From Streptosporangium sp. NBC_01495 (lineage in GTDB: Bacteria > Actinomycetota > Actinomycetes > Streptosporangiales > Streptosporangiaceae), in the NCBI RefSeq assembly GCF_036250735.1, contig NZ_CP109430.1, positions 7,688,001 to 7,752,000 on the forward strand: a stretch of DNA of 64,000 nucleotides, read 5' to 3'. A program made the translations under genes and the position numbers. Numbering within the stretch: the first letter of the stretch is position 1; every line of letters starts with the position of its first letter. Below are positions 15,605-25,190 of the stretch, one piece after another. A model generated the notes under the pieces. That model had not been told where the DNA came from, ran no database searches, and saw only the letters and a list, made by a program, of their open reading frames with translations.

Positions 15605-16618
15605 ATGAGCTTCAAGGCCGAATACATCTGGATCGACGGCACTCAGCCGACCGCCAAGCTTCGCTCCAAGACCAGGGTTATGGCGGACGGTGCGGAGCTC
15701 CCGATCTGGGGCTTCGACGGGTCCAGCACCAACCAGGCCGACGGCTCCTCCTCGGACCGCGTCCTCAAGCCGGTCTTCACCTGCCCGGACCCGATCCGCG
15801 GCGGCAGCAACGTGCTGGTGCTGTGCGAGGTGCTCGACATCGACATGACCCCGCACTCCAGCAACGCCCGCGCCGCCCTCGTCGAGGTCGCCGAGAAGTA
15901 CGCCGACCAGGAGTCGTGGTTCGGCATCGAGCAGGAGTACACCTTCTTCAAGGAGGGCCGCCCGCTCGGCTTCCCGATCGGCGGCTTCCCCGCCCCGCAG
16001 GGCGGCTACTACTGCGGCGTCGGCGCCGACGAGGTCTTCGGCCGCGAGATCGTCGAGAAGCACCTCGACTACTGCATCGAGGCGGGCCTGGCCATCTCCG
16101 GCATCAACGCCGAGGTCATGCCGGGCCAGTGGGAGTTCCAGATCGGCCCGGCCGGTCCCGTCGAGGCCTCCGACCACATGTGGATCGCCCGCTGGCTGCT
16201 CTACCGCACCGCGGAGGACTTCAACGTCGGCGCCACCCTGGACGCCAAGCCGGTGAAGGGCGACTGGAACGGCGCGGGCGCGCACACCAACTTCTCCACC
16301 AAGGCGATGCGCGAGGACTACGACCCGATCATCACCGCCTGCGAGGCCCTCGCCGCAAACGCCCTGGAGCACGTCAAGCACTACGGCGCCGGCATCGAGG
16401 AGCGCCTCACCGGCCTGCACGAGACCGCCCCCTGGAACGAGTTCAGCTACGGCGTCTCCGACCGCGGCGCCTCGGTCCGCATCCCGTGGCAGGTCGAGGT
16501 GGAGAAGAAGGGCTACATCGAGGACCGGCGTCCGAACGCCAACATCGACCCCTACCTGGTCACCCGCCTCATCGTGAACACCTGCTGCTCCGCGCTGGAG
16601 AAGGCCGACCAGGTCTGA
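15605..16618 (+). CDS. glnII: Glutamine synthetase, type II (eukaryote-like)
   Basis: This 337-residue enzyme makes glutamine from glutamate, ammonia and ATP in the cytosol. It has the short GSII architecture, with the beta-grasp start IWIDGTQPTAKLRSKTRV, the GFDGSST loop (about residues 36-42), metal/substrate glutamates in WFGIEQEYTFF and NAEVMPGQWEFQIGP, and the NGAGAHTNFSTKAMR signature (about 221-235). It lacks the adenylylated Tyr region of GSI, so it is not controlled that way. The start is ATG at 15605 with AAGGA upstream. Two GlnR-like boxes precede it and a strong hairpin terminator follows, making it a single-gene unit. Confidence 0.96.
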   Translation: MSFKAEYIWIDGTQPTAKLRSKTRVMADGAELPIWGFDGSSTNQADGSSSDRVLKPVFTCPDPIRGGSNVLVLCEVLDIDMTPHSSNARAALVEVAEKYADQESWFGIEQEYTFFKEGRPLGFPIGGFPAPQGGYYCGVGADEVFGREIVEKHLDYCIEAGLAISGINAEVMPGQWEFQIGPAGPVEASDHMWIARWLLYRTAEDFNVGATLDAKPVKGDWNGAGAHTNFSTKAMREDYDPIITACEALAANALEHVKHYGAGIEERLTGLHETAPWNEFSYGVSDRGASVRIPWQVEVEKKGYIEDRRPNANIDPYLVTRLIVNTCCSALEKADQV

Positions 16619-16633
16619 TCCGGCCGACAGACT

Positions 16634-16675
16634 CGAAGGCCGCGAACGCCCTGCCGGGGGCGTCCGCGGCCTTCG
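16634..16675 (+). terminator. Terminator after glnII
   Basis: A 17-bp stem with one mismatch (arms 16634-16650 and 16659-16675, GAAGGCCGCG / CGCGGCCTTC) closes an eight-base loop 16 bases after the glnII stop. A G/C-rich tail follows instead of a U-run, as is usual in actinomycetes. Confidence 0.8.
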
Positions 16676-16884
16676 GCGTTCCGCCCCCGCCCCCCACCCC
16701 CCTGCCCCCGACCACCCACCCCTCCGCCCGCCCGCCCGCGCCTTCTCCGCCCGCGCCCCTGTCGCGGGTGCCCGCATCCCCGCGGGCAGAATCGGCGCCG
16801 GGAGGATCGGCCCGCGAGGCCGCCGGGCGTGACGAGCCAGACAAGACGAGACGTTTCGCCTCGCAAAATGATACATTCGGGCAC

Positions 16885-17475
16885 GTGAAAACATCGAACC
16901 CGGCCCGTCGCAGCGAGCAGTCGCGCCAGGCCATCCTGAGCGCCGCCTTCGACCTGGTCGCCGAGTCCGGATACGCCAGGCTGACGATAGAGGCGATCGC
17001 CGCCCGCGCAGGGGTGGGCAAGCAGACGATCTACCGCTGGTGGCCGTCCAAGGGCGCCGTGCTCGTCGACGCCTTCCTCTCCCGGACCTCGGACGAGGAG
17101 GGGGGCCTCGCGCTGCCCGACACCGGCGACCTCGGGGCCGACCTGCGCCTCGTGCTCCGGGCCATCGTCGACGAGCACAACGATCCCAGGCTCGACACGA
17201 TGACCCGGGCACTGATCGTCGAGTCGCTGAACGATCCCGCGATCAACACCGAGATCACCGCGCGGATCATGGAGCCGCACCTGGAGGCGACCAGGGAGCG
17301 GCTGCGCGGCGCCCAGCGGGCGGGGCAGGTGGCCGAGGACGCGGACCTGAGCGTCGCCGTCGAGCTGCTGTACGGCCCCGTCCACCACCGCTGGATGTTG
17401 CGTACCGCCCCGCTCACCCACGAGTACGCCGACACGGTCGTGGAGTTCGCCCTCAGGGCCCTGAGGGTGGCGTAG
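16885..17475 (+). CDS. TetR-family regulator
   Basis: This 196-residue regulator has a DNA-binding domain at about residues 13-60 (LTIEAIAARAGVGKQTIYRWW) and a helical ligand domain of the TetR_C_11-like type (ESLNDPAINTEITARIMEPH). The GTG at 16885 was chosen because upstream in-frame sequence is a low-complexity proline-rich tract that is not protein-like. No obvious target gene adjoins it, so its regulon is not predictable from position. Confidence 0.83.
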   Translation: MKTSNPARRSEQSRQAILSAAFDLVAESGYARLTIEAIAARAGVGKQTIYRWWPSKGAVLVDAFLSRTSDEEGGLALPDTGDLGADLRLVLRAIVDEHNDPRLDTMTRALIVESLNDPAINTEITARIMEPHLEATRERLRGAQRAGQVAEDADLSVAVELLYGPVHHRWMLRTAPLTHEYADTVVEFALRALRVA

Positions 17476-17626
17476 CGGGGTGGCGACCCGGCGGTGACCG
17501 GGAGGCGCGGGACAGGACCGAAATTACCGCGCACGCCATCCGCGCGGGACGGGCTCCGGCCCGTGGCGCGTCCTCCGGAGGACCCCTGCCGGGCCGGGCG
17601 GGATCCGGGCCGGGACCGGCTCCGGC

Positions 17627-17656
17627 GCGTGCTCGTCACCGGGCGTCTGAGCACGC
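17627..17656 (+). terminator. Hairpin downstream of the TetR gene
   Basis: Perfect 8-bp arms GCGTGCTC (17627-17634) and GAGCACGC (17649-17656) enclose a 14-base loop, about 150 bases after the TetR stop. There is no U-tract, so it may be a weak terminator or just a stem-loop. Confidence 0.35.
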
Positions 17657-17780
17657 ACGATGAATCCGCTGAAACCAAATGAAAGTAAAATATCCACCCG
17701 TGGAGCGCTCCCTCGTTCCGTTACCCCAGTTCCACGGGCCCGGACGACTTCACGTCACGAAAATCCTACAAAACAGGTGC

Positions 17781-17797
17781 TTTAGGACAGCGCTAAA
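17781..17797 (+). promoter_or_regulatory. TTTAG-N7-CTAAA dyad upstream of TrmB gene
   Basis: This inverted repeat lies 30-46 bases upstream of the TrmB start, where it would overlap a -35 element. TrmB proteins often bind short AT-rich dyads in their own promoters. The assignment is inference. Confidence 0.35.
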
Positions 17798-17826
17798 CGG
17801 GTAGCTCGCGCCGTACCATAACTGCG

Positions 17827-18744
17827 ATGCGGGACGTAGTGGAGCAATTACAGCGCTTGGGCATGTCGGGCTACGAGGCCAAGGCGTATGTCACCCTGGT
17901 CGGTGCCGGACAGCCTCTCAACGGCTACGAGGTCGCCAAACGGTCGGGCGTGCCGCGCAGCACGGTCTACGAGACCCTCGGCAAGCTGGTGGCCAAGGGC
18001 GCGGCCTACGAGCTGCGCGGCTCCGACGACGCCACCGACTACCTGCCGCTGCCCCCGCGATCCCTGCTGGAGCGCATGCGCAGGGAGTTCGACGACTCGA
18101 TCGAGTCGCTGGAGGTCGCGCTGCCCGCGATCGTGGCGCCGCCCAAGGCCTACCTGATCCACAACCTCAAGGACGCCGGGGCGCTGCTCGACCGGGCCGA
18201 GGACGTGGTGGCCGGGGCGCGGGGCGACCTGTTCGTGTCGATCTGGCCCCAGGAGATGGGGCTGCTCTCCCCGCTGATCAAGCGGGCGGTCGAGCGCGGG
18301 GTCGAGACCTCGGTGATGCACTTCGGGACGGCGCGGGAGCCTGTCGGGCACCTGTACGAGCACCGCTTCCCCTGCGCCGTCCCCGAGGGCGAGGGGGGCA
18401 AGGAGAACCCGGACCACCGGCTGCTCGTCGTCACGGGCGACCGGCGGGAGGCTCTGGTCGGCGGCTTCGCCGGTGGCACCGCGTGGGGCGTCTACACCGA
18501 GGACCCTGCCGTCGTCGCGATGGCGGTCGAGTACGTCAGGCAGGACATCGCCCTGCAGATCGTCGCCGACCGGGTCGGGCACGAGGCCATGCGCGAGATC
18601 TGGGCGACCGACCCCGAACTCAGGCGTTTCCTCACGGACCGCGACCGCTCGGCCGCCCTGCTGCGTGCCGCCGGGATGCCCGGTCATCGTCCCTACGGTT
18701 CCCCCACGCCCCCCGGTGCCCACACCCCCCACGACCACGCCTGA
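17827..18744 (+). CDS. TrmB-family sugar-responsive regulator
   Basis: This 305-residue protein has a winged-helix TrmB domain (residues 1-75, LQRLGMSGYEAKAYVTLV and VPRSTVYETLGKLVAKGAAYEL), then a phospholipase-D-like/TrmB effector domain (about 105-270, AYLIHNLKDAGALLDRAEDVV...). In Archaea and actinomycetes such proteins sense sugars. The C-terminal 30 residues are Pro-rich and probably disordered. The ATG at 17827 sits closely downstream of a CATAAC -10-like element, so the mRNA may be leaderless. Its target is unclear. Confidence 0.85.
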   Translation: MRDVVEQLQRLGMSGYEAKAYVTLVGAGQPLNGYEVAKRSGVPRSTVYETLGKLVAKGAAYELRGSDDATDYLPLPPRSLLERMRREFDDSIESLEVALPAIVAPPKAYLIHNLKDAGALLDRAEDVVAGARGDLFVSIWPQEMGLLSPLIKRAVERGVETSVMHFGTAREPVGHLYEHRFPCAVPEGEGGKENPDHRLLVVTGDRREALVGGFAGGTAWGVYTEDPAVVAMAVEYVRQDIALQIVADRVGHEAMREIWATDPELRRFLTDRDRSAALLRAAGMPGHRPYGSPTPPGAHTPHDHA

Positions 18745-18784
18745 TCGATGTTCGCTTTAACGCGGATGTGACATCCTTCGGAGA

Positions 18785-18811
18785 GATTGTCCCCATATCG
18801 ATTGTCTCCAT
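18785..18811 (+). repeat. Direct repeat GATTGTCYCCAT
   Basis: Two 12-base copies (18785-18796 and 18800-18811, one mismatch) lie 15 bases apart, directly upstream of the response-regulator start at 18830. The spacing of about 1.5 helical turns suggests a regulator binding site in the promoter or leader, but none can be named. Confidence 0.45.
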
Positions 18812-18829
18812 CTCGGGGGAAGGCAGGAC

Positions 18830-20509
18830 ATGGATAAACCGGTCATCATGACGGTCGACGACGATCCCGGCGTGTCCCGTTCCGTCGCCCGCGACCTGCG
18901 GCGCCGCTACGGCCACTCCTACCGCATCGTCCGGGCCGACACAGCGGCCGACGGCATCGCCAGTGTCCGCGAACTGCGGCTGCGGGGCGACGACGTGGCG
19001 GCGATCCTCGCCGACTACCGGATGCCCCAGATGAACGGTGTGGAGTTCCTGGAGCAGGCCATGGACCTGTATCCCTACGCGCGCCGCGTGCTGCTGACCG
19101 CCTACGCCGACACCGAGGCCGCGATCCAGGCGATCAACGTGGTCGATCTCGACCACTACCTGCTCAAGCCGTGGGACCCGCCGGAGGAGAAGTTCTACCC
19201 GGTGCTGGACGCCCAGCTCGACGCCTGGCAGCGGACGGACCGGCGCGAGTCCGACGAGCTGCGGGTGGTGGGCGCGCGCTGGTCGGCCCCGTCGTACGCG
19301 GTCAGGGACTTCCTGTCGCGCAACCAGGTGCCCTACCGCTGGATGCTGGCCGACTCCCCCGAGGGCGCCGAGCTGATCGCGGCGGCCGGGGAGAAGGGCA
19401 CGGGGGGCGGGGAGGCCGTCAGCCCGGCCAGGCTGCCGCTGGTCATCACCGGCGACGGTACGAAGCTCACCGCGCCGAGCCCCTCGGAGCTGGCCCAGGC
19501 CGTGGGGCTGTCCACCGCCCCGGCCACCGACTTCTACGACCTGATCGTGATCGGGGGCGGCCCCGGCGGGCTGGGCGCCGCGGTCTACGGCGCCTCCGAG
19601 GGACTGCGCACCGTGATGGTCGAGCAGCACGCCTCGGGCGGGCAGGCGGGCCAGAGCTCCAGGATCGAGAACTACCTGGGCTTCCCCGACGGCGTCTCCG
19701 GCGCCCAGCTCGCCGACCGGGCGCGGCGCCAGGCCGCGAAGTTCGGCGCCGAGCTGCTCACCGCCCGCACGGTCACCAGCCTGGAGGTCAAGGGCCGGGC
19801 CCGGGTGGTCGGCTTCGCCGACGGCGGCACGATCGCCGCGCACACCGTCATCCTGGCCACCGGCGTCTCCTACCGGCGGCTGAACGCCCCCGGCCTCGAC
19901 GACTTCATCGGCTCCGGCTGCTACTACGGCGCGGCCGTCACCGAGGCGCCCGAGTGCGCGAACCGCGAGGTCTACATCGTCGGCGCCGCCAACTCGGCCG
20001 GCCAGGGCGCGGTCTACCTGTCGGGATACGCCAGCAAGGTCCACCTGATCGTCAGGAGCGACGGGCTGGAGAGGACCATGTCGCACTACCTGATCGAGCA
20101 GATCTCGCGGATCCCGAACATCGAGGTGCACACCGAGACCGAGGTGGTCGGCGCCGAGGGCGACGGCCACATGGAGCGGATCACGCTGAAGGGTCCCGAG
20201 GGCGAGCGCACCGTCGAGGCCGAGTGGCTGTTCGTCTTCATCGGCGCCCAGCCGTTCACCGAGTGGCTCGGCGACACCGTCGAGCGCGACGCGAGAGGCT
20301 TCGTCCTCACCGGCCCCGACCTGACCGCCGACGAGAACAGGCCGCGCAACTGGCCGCTCCGGCGGGAGCCGTACCACCTGGAGACCAACGTGCCGGGGGT
20401 GTTCGCCGCCGGCGACGTCCGGGCCGACTCGATCAAGCGGGTCGCCTCGGCGGTCGGCGAGGGCGCGATGGCCGTGGCCCTCGTCCACCGCTACCTGGAG
20501 AAGACTTGA
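18830..20509 (+). CDS. Response regulator fused to glutaredoxin-like and thioredoxin-reductase-like domains
   Basis: This 559-residue protein has three parts. Residues 1-130 are a CheY-like receiver with phospho-acceptor Asp62 (ILADYRMPQMNG), Thr90 and Lys113 (LLKPW). Residues about 145-230 resemble a glutaredoxin-like fold but lack CxxC. Residues 235-559 are a pyridine-nucleotide-disulfide oxidoreductase of the thioredoxin-reductase type, with FAD loop GGGPGG (242-247), NAD(P)H loop VGAANSAGQGA (384-394) and a C-terminal FAAGDVR. At the usual CxxC position it has GSGCYYGA, a single Cys (364), so it cannot be a classical thioredoxin reductase. There is no DNA-binding output domain; the flavoenzyme itself is probably the output. 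The next gene encodes its likely sensor kinase. Confidence 0.9.
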   Translation: MDKPVIMTVDDDPGVSRSVARDLRRRYGHSYRIVRADTAADGIASVRELRLRGDDVAAILADYRMPQMNGVEFLEQAMDLYPYARRVLLTAYADTEAAIQAINVVDLDHYLLKPWDPPEEKFYPVLDAQLDAWQRTDRRESDELRVVGARWSAPSYAVRDFLSRNQVPYRWMLADSPEGAELIAAAGEKGTGGGEAVSPARLPLVITGDGTKLTAPSPSELAQAVGLSTAPATDFYDLIVIGGGPGGLGAAVYGASEGLRTVMVEQHASGGQAGQSSRIENYLGFPDGVSGAQLADRARRQAAKFGAELLTARTVTSLEVKGRARVVGFADGGTIAAHTVILATGVSYRRLNAPGLDDFIGSGCYYGAAVTEAPECANREVYIVGAANSAGQGAVYLSGYASKVHLIVRSDGLERTMSHYLIEQISRIPNIEVHTETEVVGAEGDGHMERITLKGPEGERTVEAEWLFVFIGAQPFTEWLGDTVERDARGFVLTGPDLTADENRPRNWPLRREPYHLETNVPGVFAAGDVRADSIKRVASAVGEGAMAVALVHRYLEKT

Positions 20510-20553
20510 CCGCCCCGGACAAGGTCCCTCGCGGCGCTCACGGAGGAGGTCAC

Positions 20554-21975
20554 ATGATCGACATTGAGATGCTCCGCGGGCTGTTCCTCTTCGAGAAGCT
20601 CGACGAGGAGAAGCTCCGGTGGCTCGCGAGGTACGGGGACGAGGAGGAGTACGACGCGGGCGAGGCGATCATCAAGCAGGGTGATCCGGCCGACTGCTTC
20701 GCCGTGCTCGTCGAGGGCGAGGTGGTGATGATCACCGAGACCACCGCCGGGCCGGTCACCATGACCCCGACCTCGCAGCCCGGCGCCTACGGCGGCGCGG
20801 TCCTGGCCTACATGGGCGACCGCGCCCCGGCCACCTACAACCACTCGCTGCGCGCCACCAAGCCGACGCGCATGTTCATGCTCCCGGCCAAAAAGTACGG
20901 CATGATCATGGCCGAGTGGTTCCCGATGGCGGTGCACCTGCTCGACGGGGCCCGGATCGGCGGGATGGCCCAGCGGGAGCTCGTCGACCGGCGGCAGCGG
21001 CTCACCGCGCTCGGCACGATCACGGCCGGGCTCACCCACGAGCTCAACAACCCGGCCGCGGCGGCCGTACGGGCCGTGGACGACCTGCGGGAGAGGACGA
21101 AGACCTCGCGCAGGCGGCTGGCCGCGCTCGCCGAGGACGGTATCGAGCCCCAGCGGCTGCGCGCCCTGATCGACCTGCAGGAGGCGTGCGCCGCCAGCAT
21201 CGCCGAGGCCCCGGCCCGCTCCCCGCTGGAGATCTCCGACGCCGAGGACGAGCTGGCCGACGCCCTGGAGGAGGCGGGGGTGGAGGACGCCTGGGAGATC
21301 GCCCCGCCGCTGGTGGCGGCCGGGTTCAAGGTCGGCAAAATGGACAAGGTCCGCGAGGCGCTGGGCGAGCGCTACCTGGACGGGGCGATGCACTGGCTGT
21401 CGGAGGCCATCGAGATCACCCAGATGCTGAACGAGGTGACGGACGCGACCGAGCGGATCTCCTCCCTGATCGCCTCCGCCAAGCAGTACTCCCAGATGGA
21501 CCGGGCGCCGTACCAGACGGTGAACGTGCGGGAGCTGCTGGACAGCACCCTCACCATGTTCCGCGGCAAGATCCCGCCGGGGATCACCATCGCCACCGAC
21601 TACGACCCCGAGCTGCCGCCCATCCCCGCCTACGCCGGGGAGCTCAACCAGGTGTGGACCAACCTGATCCACAACGCACTGGACGCGATGGCCGGCACCG
21701 GCGTCCTGACCGTCCGCACCCGGCTCGAACACGACACGATCGCGCTGATCGAGATCTGCGACACCGGCCCCGGCGTCCCCGAGGCCCTGCGCGAGCGGAT
21801 CTTCGAGCCGTTCTTCACCACGAAGGCGGTGGGCGAGGGCACCGGGCTCGGCCTGGACATCTCCTTCCGCATCGTCGCCGGTCGGCACGGCGGCGACCTG
21901 CGCGTGGAGTCGGAGCCCGGCGACACCCGCTTCCAGGTGCGTCTCCCCCTGACCGAGGCGGCCGGCCCCACCTGA
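20554..21975 (+). CDS. Histidine kinase with N-terminal cyclic-nucleotide-binding-type domain
   Basis: This 473-residue soluble sensor kinase has a CRP-like cNMP-binding domain at residues 1-125 (GEAIIKQGDPADCFAVLVEGEV), then a phospho-acceptor helix with GTITAGLTHELNNPAAA (His162) and a long helical insert to about 300. Its HATPase domain carries an N-box (NQVWTNLIHNALDAM), G1 (DTGPGVP) and G2 (GEGTGLGLDIS). No transmembrane segment is present, so it senses a cytosolic signal. I chose ATG at 20554 because GGAGGAGGT lies immediately upstream; the open frame extends far into the previous gene. It begins 44 bases after the response-regulator/oxidoreductase gene and is its probable cognate kinase. 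Confidence 0.9.
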   Translation: MIDIEMLRGLFLFEKLDEEKLRWLARYGDEEEYDAGEAIIKQGDPADCFAVLVEGEVVMITETTAGPVTMTPTSQPGAYGGAVLAYMGDRAPATYNHSLRATKPTRMFMLPAKKYGMIMAEWFPMAVHLLDGARIGGMAQRELVDRRQRLTALGTITAGLTHELNNPAAAAVRAVDDLRERTKTSRRRLAALAEDGIEPQRLRALIDLQEACAASIAEAPARSPLEISDAEDELADALEEAGVEDAWEIAPPLVAAGFKVGKMDKVREALGERYLDGAMHWLSEAIEITQMLNEVTDATERISSLIASAKQYSQMDRAPYQTVNVRELLDSTLTMFRGKIPPGITIATDYDPELPPIPAYAGELNQVWTNLIHNALDAMAGTGVLTVRTRLEHDTIALIEICDTGPGVPEALRERIFEPFFTTKAVGEGTGLGLDISFRIVAGRHGGDLRVESEPGDTRFQVRLPLTEAAGPT

Positions 21976-21985
21976 TCACGGGCGT

Positions 21986-23245
21986 TCAGGAGCCGTGGAC
22001 GCCGTTGGAGATGTCCATCAGGCGGGCGAGGACGCCGCCCCCGGAGACGCGGACGCCGTCGTGCTGCCACTCGTTGGTCACCCAGGTCCGCACGTTGCCC
22101 ACCGCCCGCGCGGTGCGCATGGACAGGCCCTCGTCGACGTACATGTCGTCGTAGTAGACGGCGGCGGTCACCGGGACCCGGTTGGCGGCCAGCCGGACGG
22201 GATCGTAGAGGGCGGGCCAGTCCGAGGCGGCGGCGAGGATCTCGGCGGCGCCCTTGAAGGGGCGGAGCGCGGCGATCTCGTCGAACATCCAGGGATAGAT
22301 CATCTCCCCGGTGGGCAGCGTCGGCCCGGCGTCCTCGCGGAACTCCTCGGGCAGCAGCCGGTGCGCGGCCCAGCCGGTGGCGGCGCCCTGGGCGTAGATC
22401 GACTCGTGCAGGACCGCGTAGAGCGGGTTGCCGACGAAGCCGGTGGCCATCATGACCTCGTACAGGAACAGGTCGGAGAGCCTGTCGCCGGTCCAGGCCT
22501 CCTCCAGCACCCAGTGCAGGTATTCGGCCCCGTCGCTCATGCCCAGGCACATGCCGAGGGTCTGCAGGCGGCGTACGGTCAGCACGTCGCCGTCGGGCAG
22601 GGAGACCTCGCGGAGGCGCAGGTGGGCGGCGATCTCGTCCAGGCGCTCCGAGTCTTGCGGGTAGCGGGCGAAGTAGCGGTTCACCTTGTCGCGGACGCGC
22701 GGGTAGGTGCGGGAGTAGACGTCGTCGGCGGTGGCGTCGAGCCCGGCCAGGCCACCGGTCACGTAGCAGGCCGCCAGGCCCTCGGGAGCCCGGGAGAGGT
22801 AGGTCAGCGTGATGAAACCGCCGTAGCTCTGGCCGAGGGTCTCCCACGGCCGGTCGCCGGAGAGCTCCCGCCGGATCAGCTCGGCGTCGGCCACGATCGA
22901 GTCGGCCCGGAAGTGTCCGAGCCGGGCGGCGATCTCGGCGTCCGTGCCGCGCGCGGTCCTCGCGGTGACGGGGGTGCTGCGGCCGGTCCCCCGCTGGTCG
23001 AGCAGCAGGACCCGGTGGGTCCGCAGCGCGTGCCCCAGCCACCCGTCGGCGGCGGCCGGGCGTGGCGACTTGCCCCCGGGACCGCCCTGAAGGAAGAGCA
23101 ACCACGGCAGGTCCTCCCCCCGCCGTGCCGGATCCACCGCCTCGCGGGCGAAGACCTCGATGGTCTCGCCACCGGGGTCGGCGTGGTCGAGGGGAACGGT
23201 GAACACGTGGTCGGTGAGCGCCACACCGGGCAGAAGGACAGTCAC
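21986..23245 (-). CDS. Alpha/beta hydrolase of the prolyl aminopeptidase (S33) type
   Basis: This hydrolase of about 419 residues has the oxyanion motif LFLQGGPGGKS, a LLDQRGTGRS strand and the nucleophile elbow GQSYGGF, all typical of peptidase family S33 (proline iminopeptidase). It is predicted cytosolic and would remove N-terminal proline or hydrolyse related amides or esters. I prefer the GTG at 23245 (VTVLLPGVALTDHVF); an upstream ATG at 23323 would add 26 poorly conserved Arg/Ser/Gly residues. It is convergent with the kinase gene, with only 10 bases between the stops. Confidence 0.87.
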   Translation of the reverse strand: MTVLLPGVALTDHVFTVPLDHADPGGETIEVFAREAVDPARRGEDLPWLLFLQGGPGGKSPRPAAADGWLGHALRTHRVLLLDQRGTGRSTPVTARTARGTDAEIAARLGHFRADSIVADAELIRRELSGDRPWETLGQSYGGFITLTYLSRAPEGLAACYVTGGLAGLDATADDVYSRTYPRVRDKVNRYFARYPQDSERLDEIAAHLRLREVSLPDGDVLTVRRLQTLGMCLGMSDGAEYLHWVLEEAWTGDRLSDLFLYEVMMATGFVGNPLYAVLHESIYAQGAATGWAAHRLLPEEFREDAGPTLPTGEMIYPWMFDEIAALRPFKGAAEILAAASDWPALYDPVRLAANRVPVTAAVYYDDMYVDEGLSMRTARAVGNVRTWVTNEWQHDGVRVSGGGVLARLMDISNGVHGS

Positions 23246-23451
23246 CCACGGAAAGCTATCGGACCCGCGCGACGTCCCTCCCCCTGACCGCCTCGGTGTC
23301 CGGCCGGCATGCCGTACGGTCATGGTCGCCGGTCTCTCACGGACCGCGACGAGGGCCGGTTCCCGGGAGCCGGCTCCTAGGGGTGTTGCGGCAGCCCTCC
23401 GACATGGATCGGTACTGTCCGTAACCTGGGAAACGACTCGATAACACCACC

Positions 23452-23481
23452 TTGACGCAGACGGAGCTTTGCCTCTTAAAT
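23452..23481 (+). promoter_or_regulatory. Candidate sigma-70-type promoter for GH1
   Basis: TTGACG (23452-23457) and TTAAAT (23476-23481) are spaced by 18 bases in an unusually AT-rich stretch. Transcription would start near 23488, leaving a leader of about 180 bases that includes the LacI-like operator. Confidence 0.45.
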
Positions 23482-23525
23482 TTCAATATGAATTAAGCCT
23501 CGAAGTTGAGCAGTCACCACTCCCC

Positions 23526-23537
23526 GTGAGCGCTCAC
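23526..23537 (+). promoter_or_regulatory. LacI-type operator of the GH1 gene
   Basis: GTGAGCGCTCAC is a perfect 12-bp palindrome with central GC, the form bound by LacI-family sugar repressors such as CebR/BglR types. It lies about 40 bases downstream of the predicted transcription start, where a bound repressor would block elongation. No LacI-family gene is in the window. Confidence 0.55.
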
Positions 23538-23670
23538 AAAGCGCGGGAGGGTGACTCGATGCGCAGAGGGCACCGGTGGGCGCTGCCCCGGCGCCCCCGC
23601 CACCGATCGTCGTCCCGGCGCTGCTCCGAAGGCGACACATCCGCGTAACCACGCAAGGAGCGATCAAGGG

Positions 23671-25056
<1,386 letters not shown>

Positions 25057-25061
25057 CGAGA

Positions 25062-25116
25062 GCCCGACACGGATGCCCCCCGCCCTCGGGAAGGGGGCGG
25101 GGGCATCCCGTCGGGC
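25062..25116 (+). terminator. Strong hairpin terminator after GH1
   Basis: The inverted repeat begins five bases after the stop. Outer arms GCCCGAC/GTCGGGC and inner arms GGATGCCCCC...GGGGGCATCC form a nearly continuous stem. It may also serve the convergent dehydrogenase gene that ends at 25191. Confidence 0.8.
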
Positions 25117-25190
25117 GGTCGGCCGTGTTCGGCGATCGCACGATCGGCCACGGGGCTCCGGGGTGGCCCCTCGGGACCGCCGTCCTCACG

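Larger units (their letters stand above)
17476..17826. other. Intergenic region between TetR and TrmB genes
   Basis: This stretch of about 350 bases has no credible gene. The first half is GC-rich and contains the GCGTGCTC/GAGCACGC hairpin. From 17660 on it becomes markedly AT-rich (AAACCAAATGAAAGTAAAAT), as expected for the TrmB promoter area, and ends with a TTTAG/CTAAA dyad close to the start. Confidence 0.6.
23246..23670. other. Promoter region of the GH1 gene
   Basis: This 425-base gap is divergent between the hydrolase (minus) and GH1 (plus) genes. It contains an AT-rich promoter-like section at 23452-23495 and a 12-bp palindrome at 23526-23537. I see no additional gene. Confidence 0.6.

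Noticed and set aside
18830-20509. Annotation as a plain thioredoxin reductase
   Set aside because: Only one Cys is present where CxxC is required, and a receiver domain is fused at the N-terminus.
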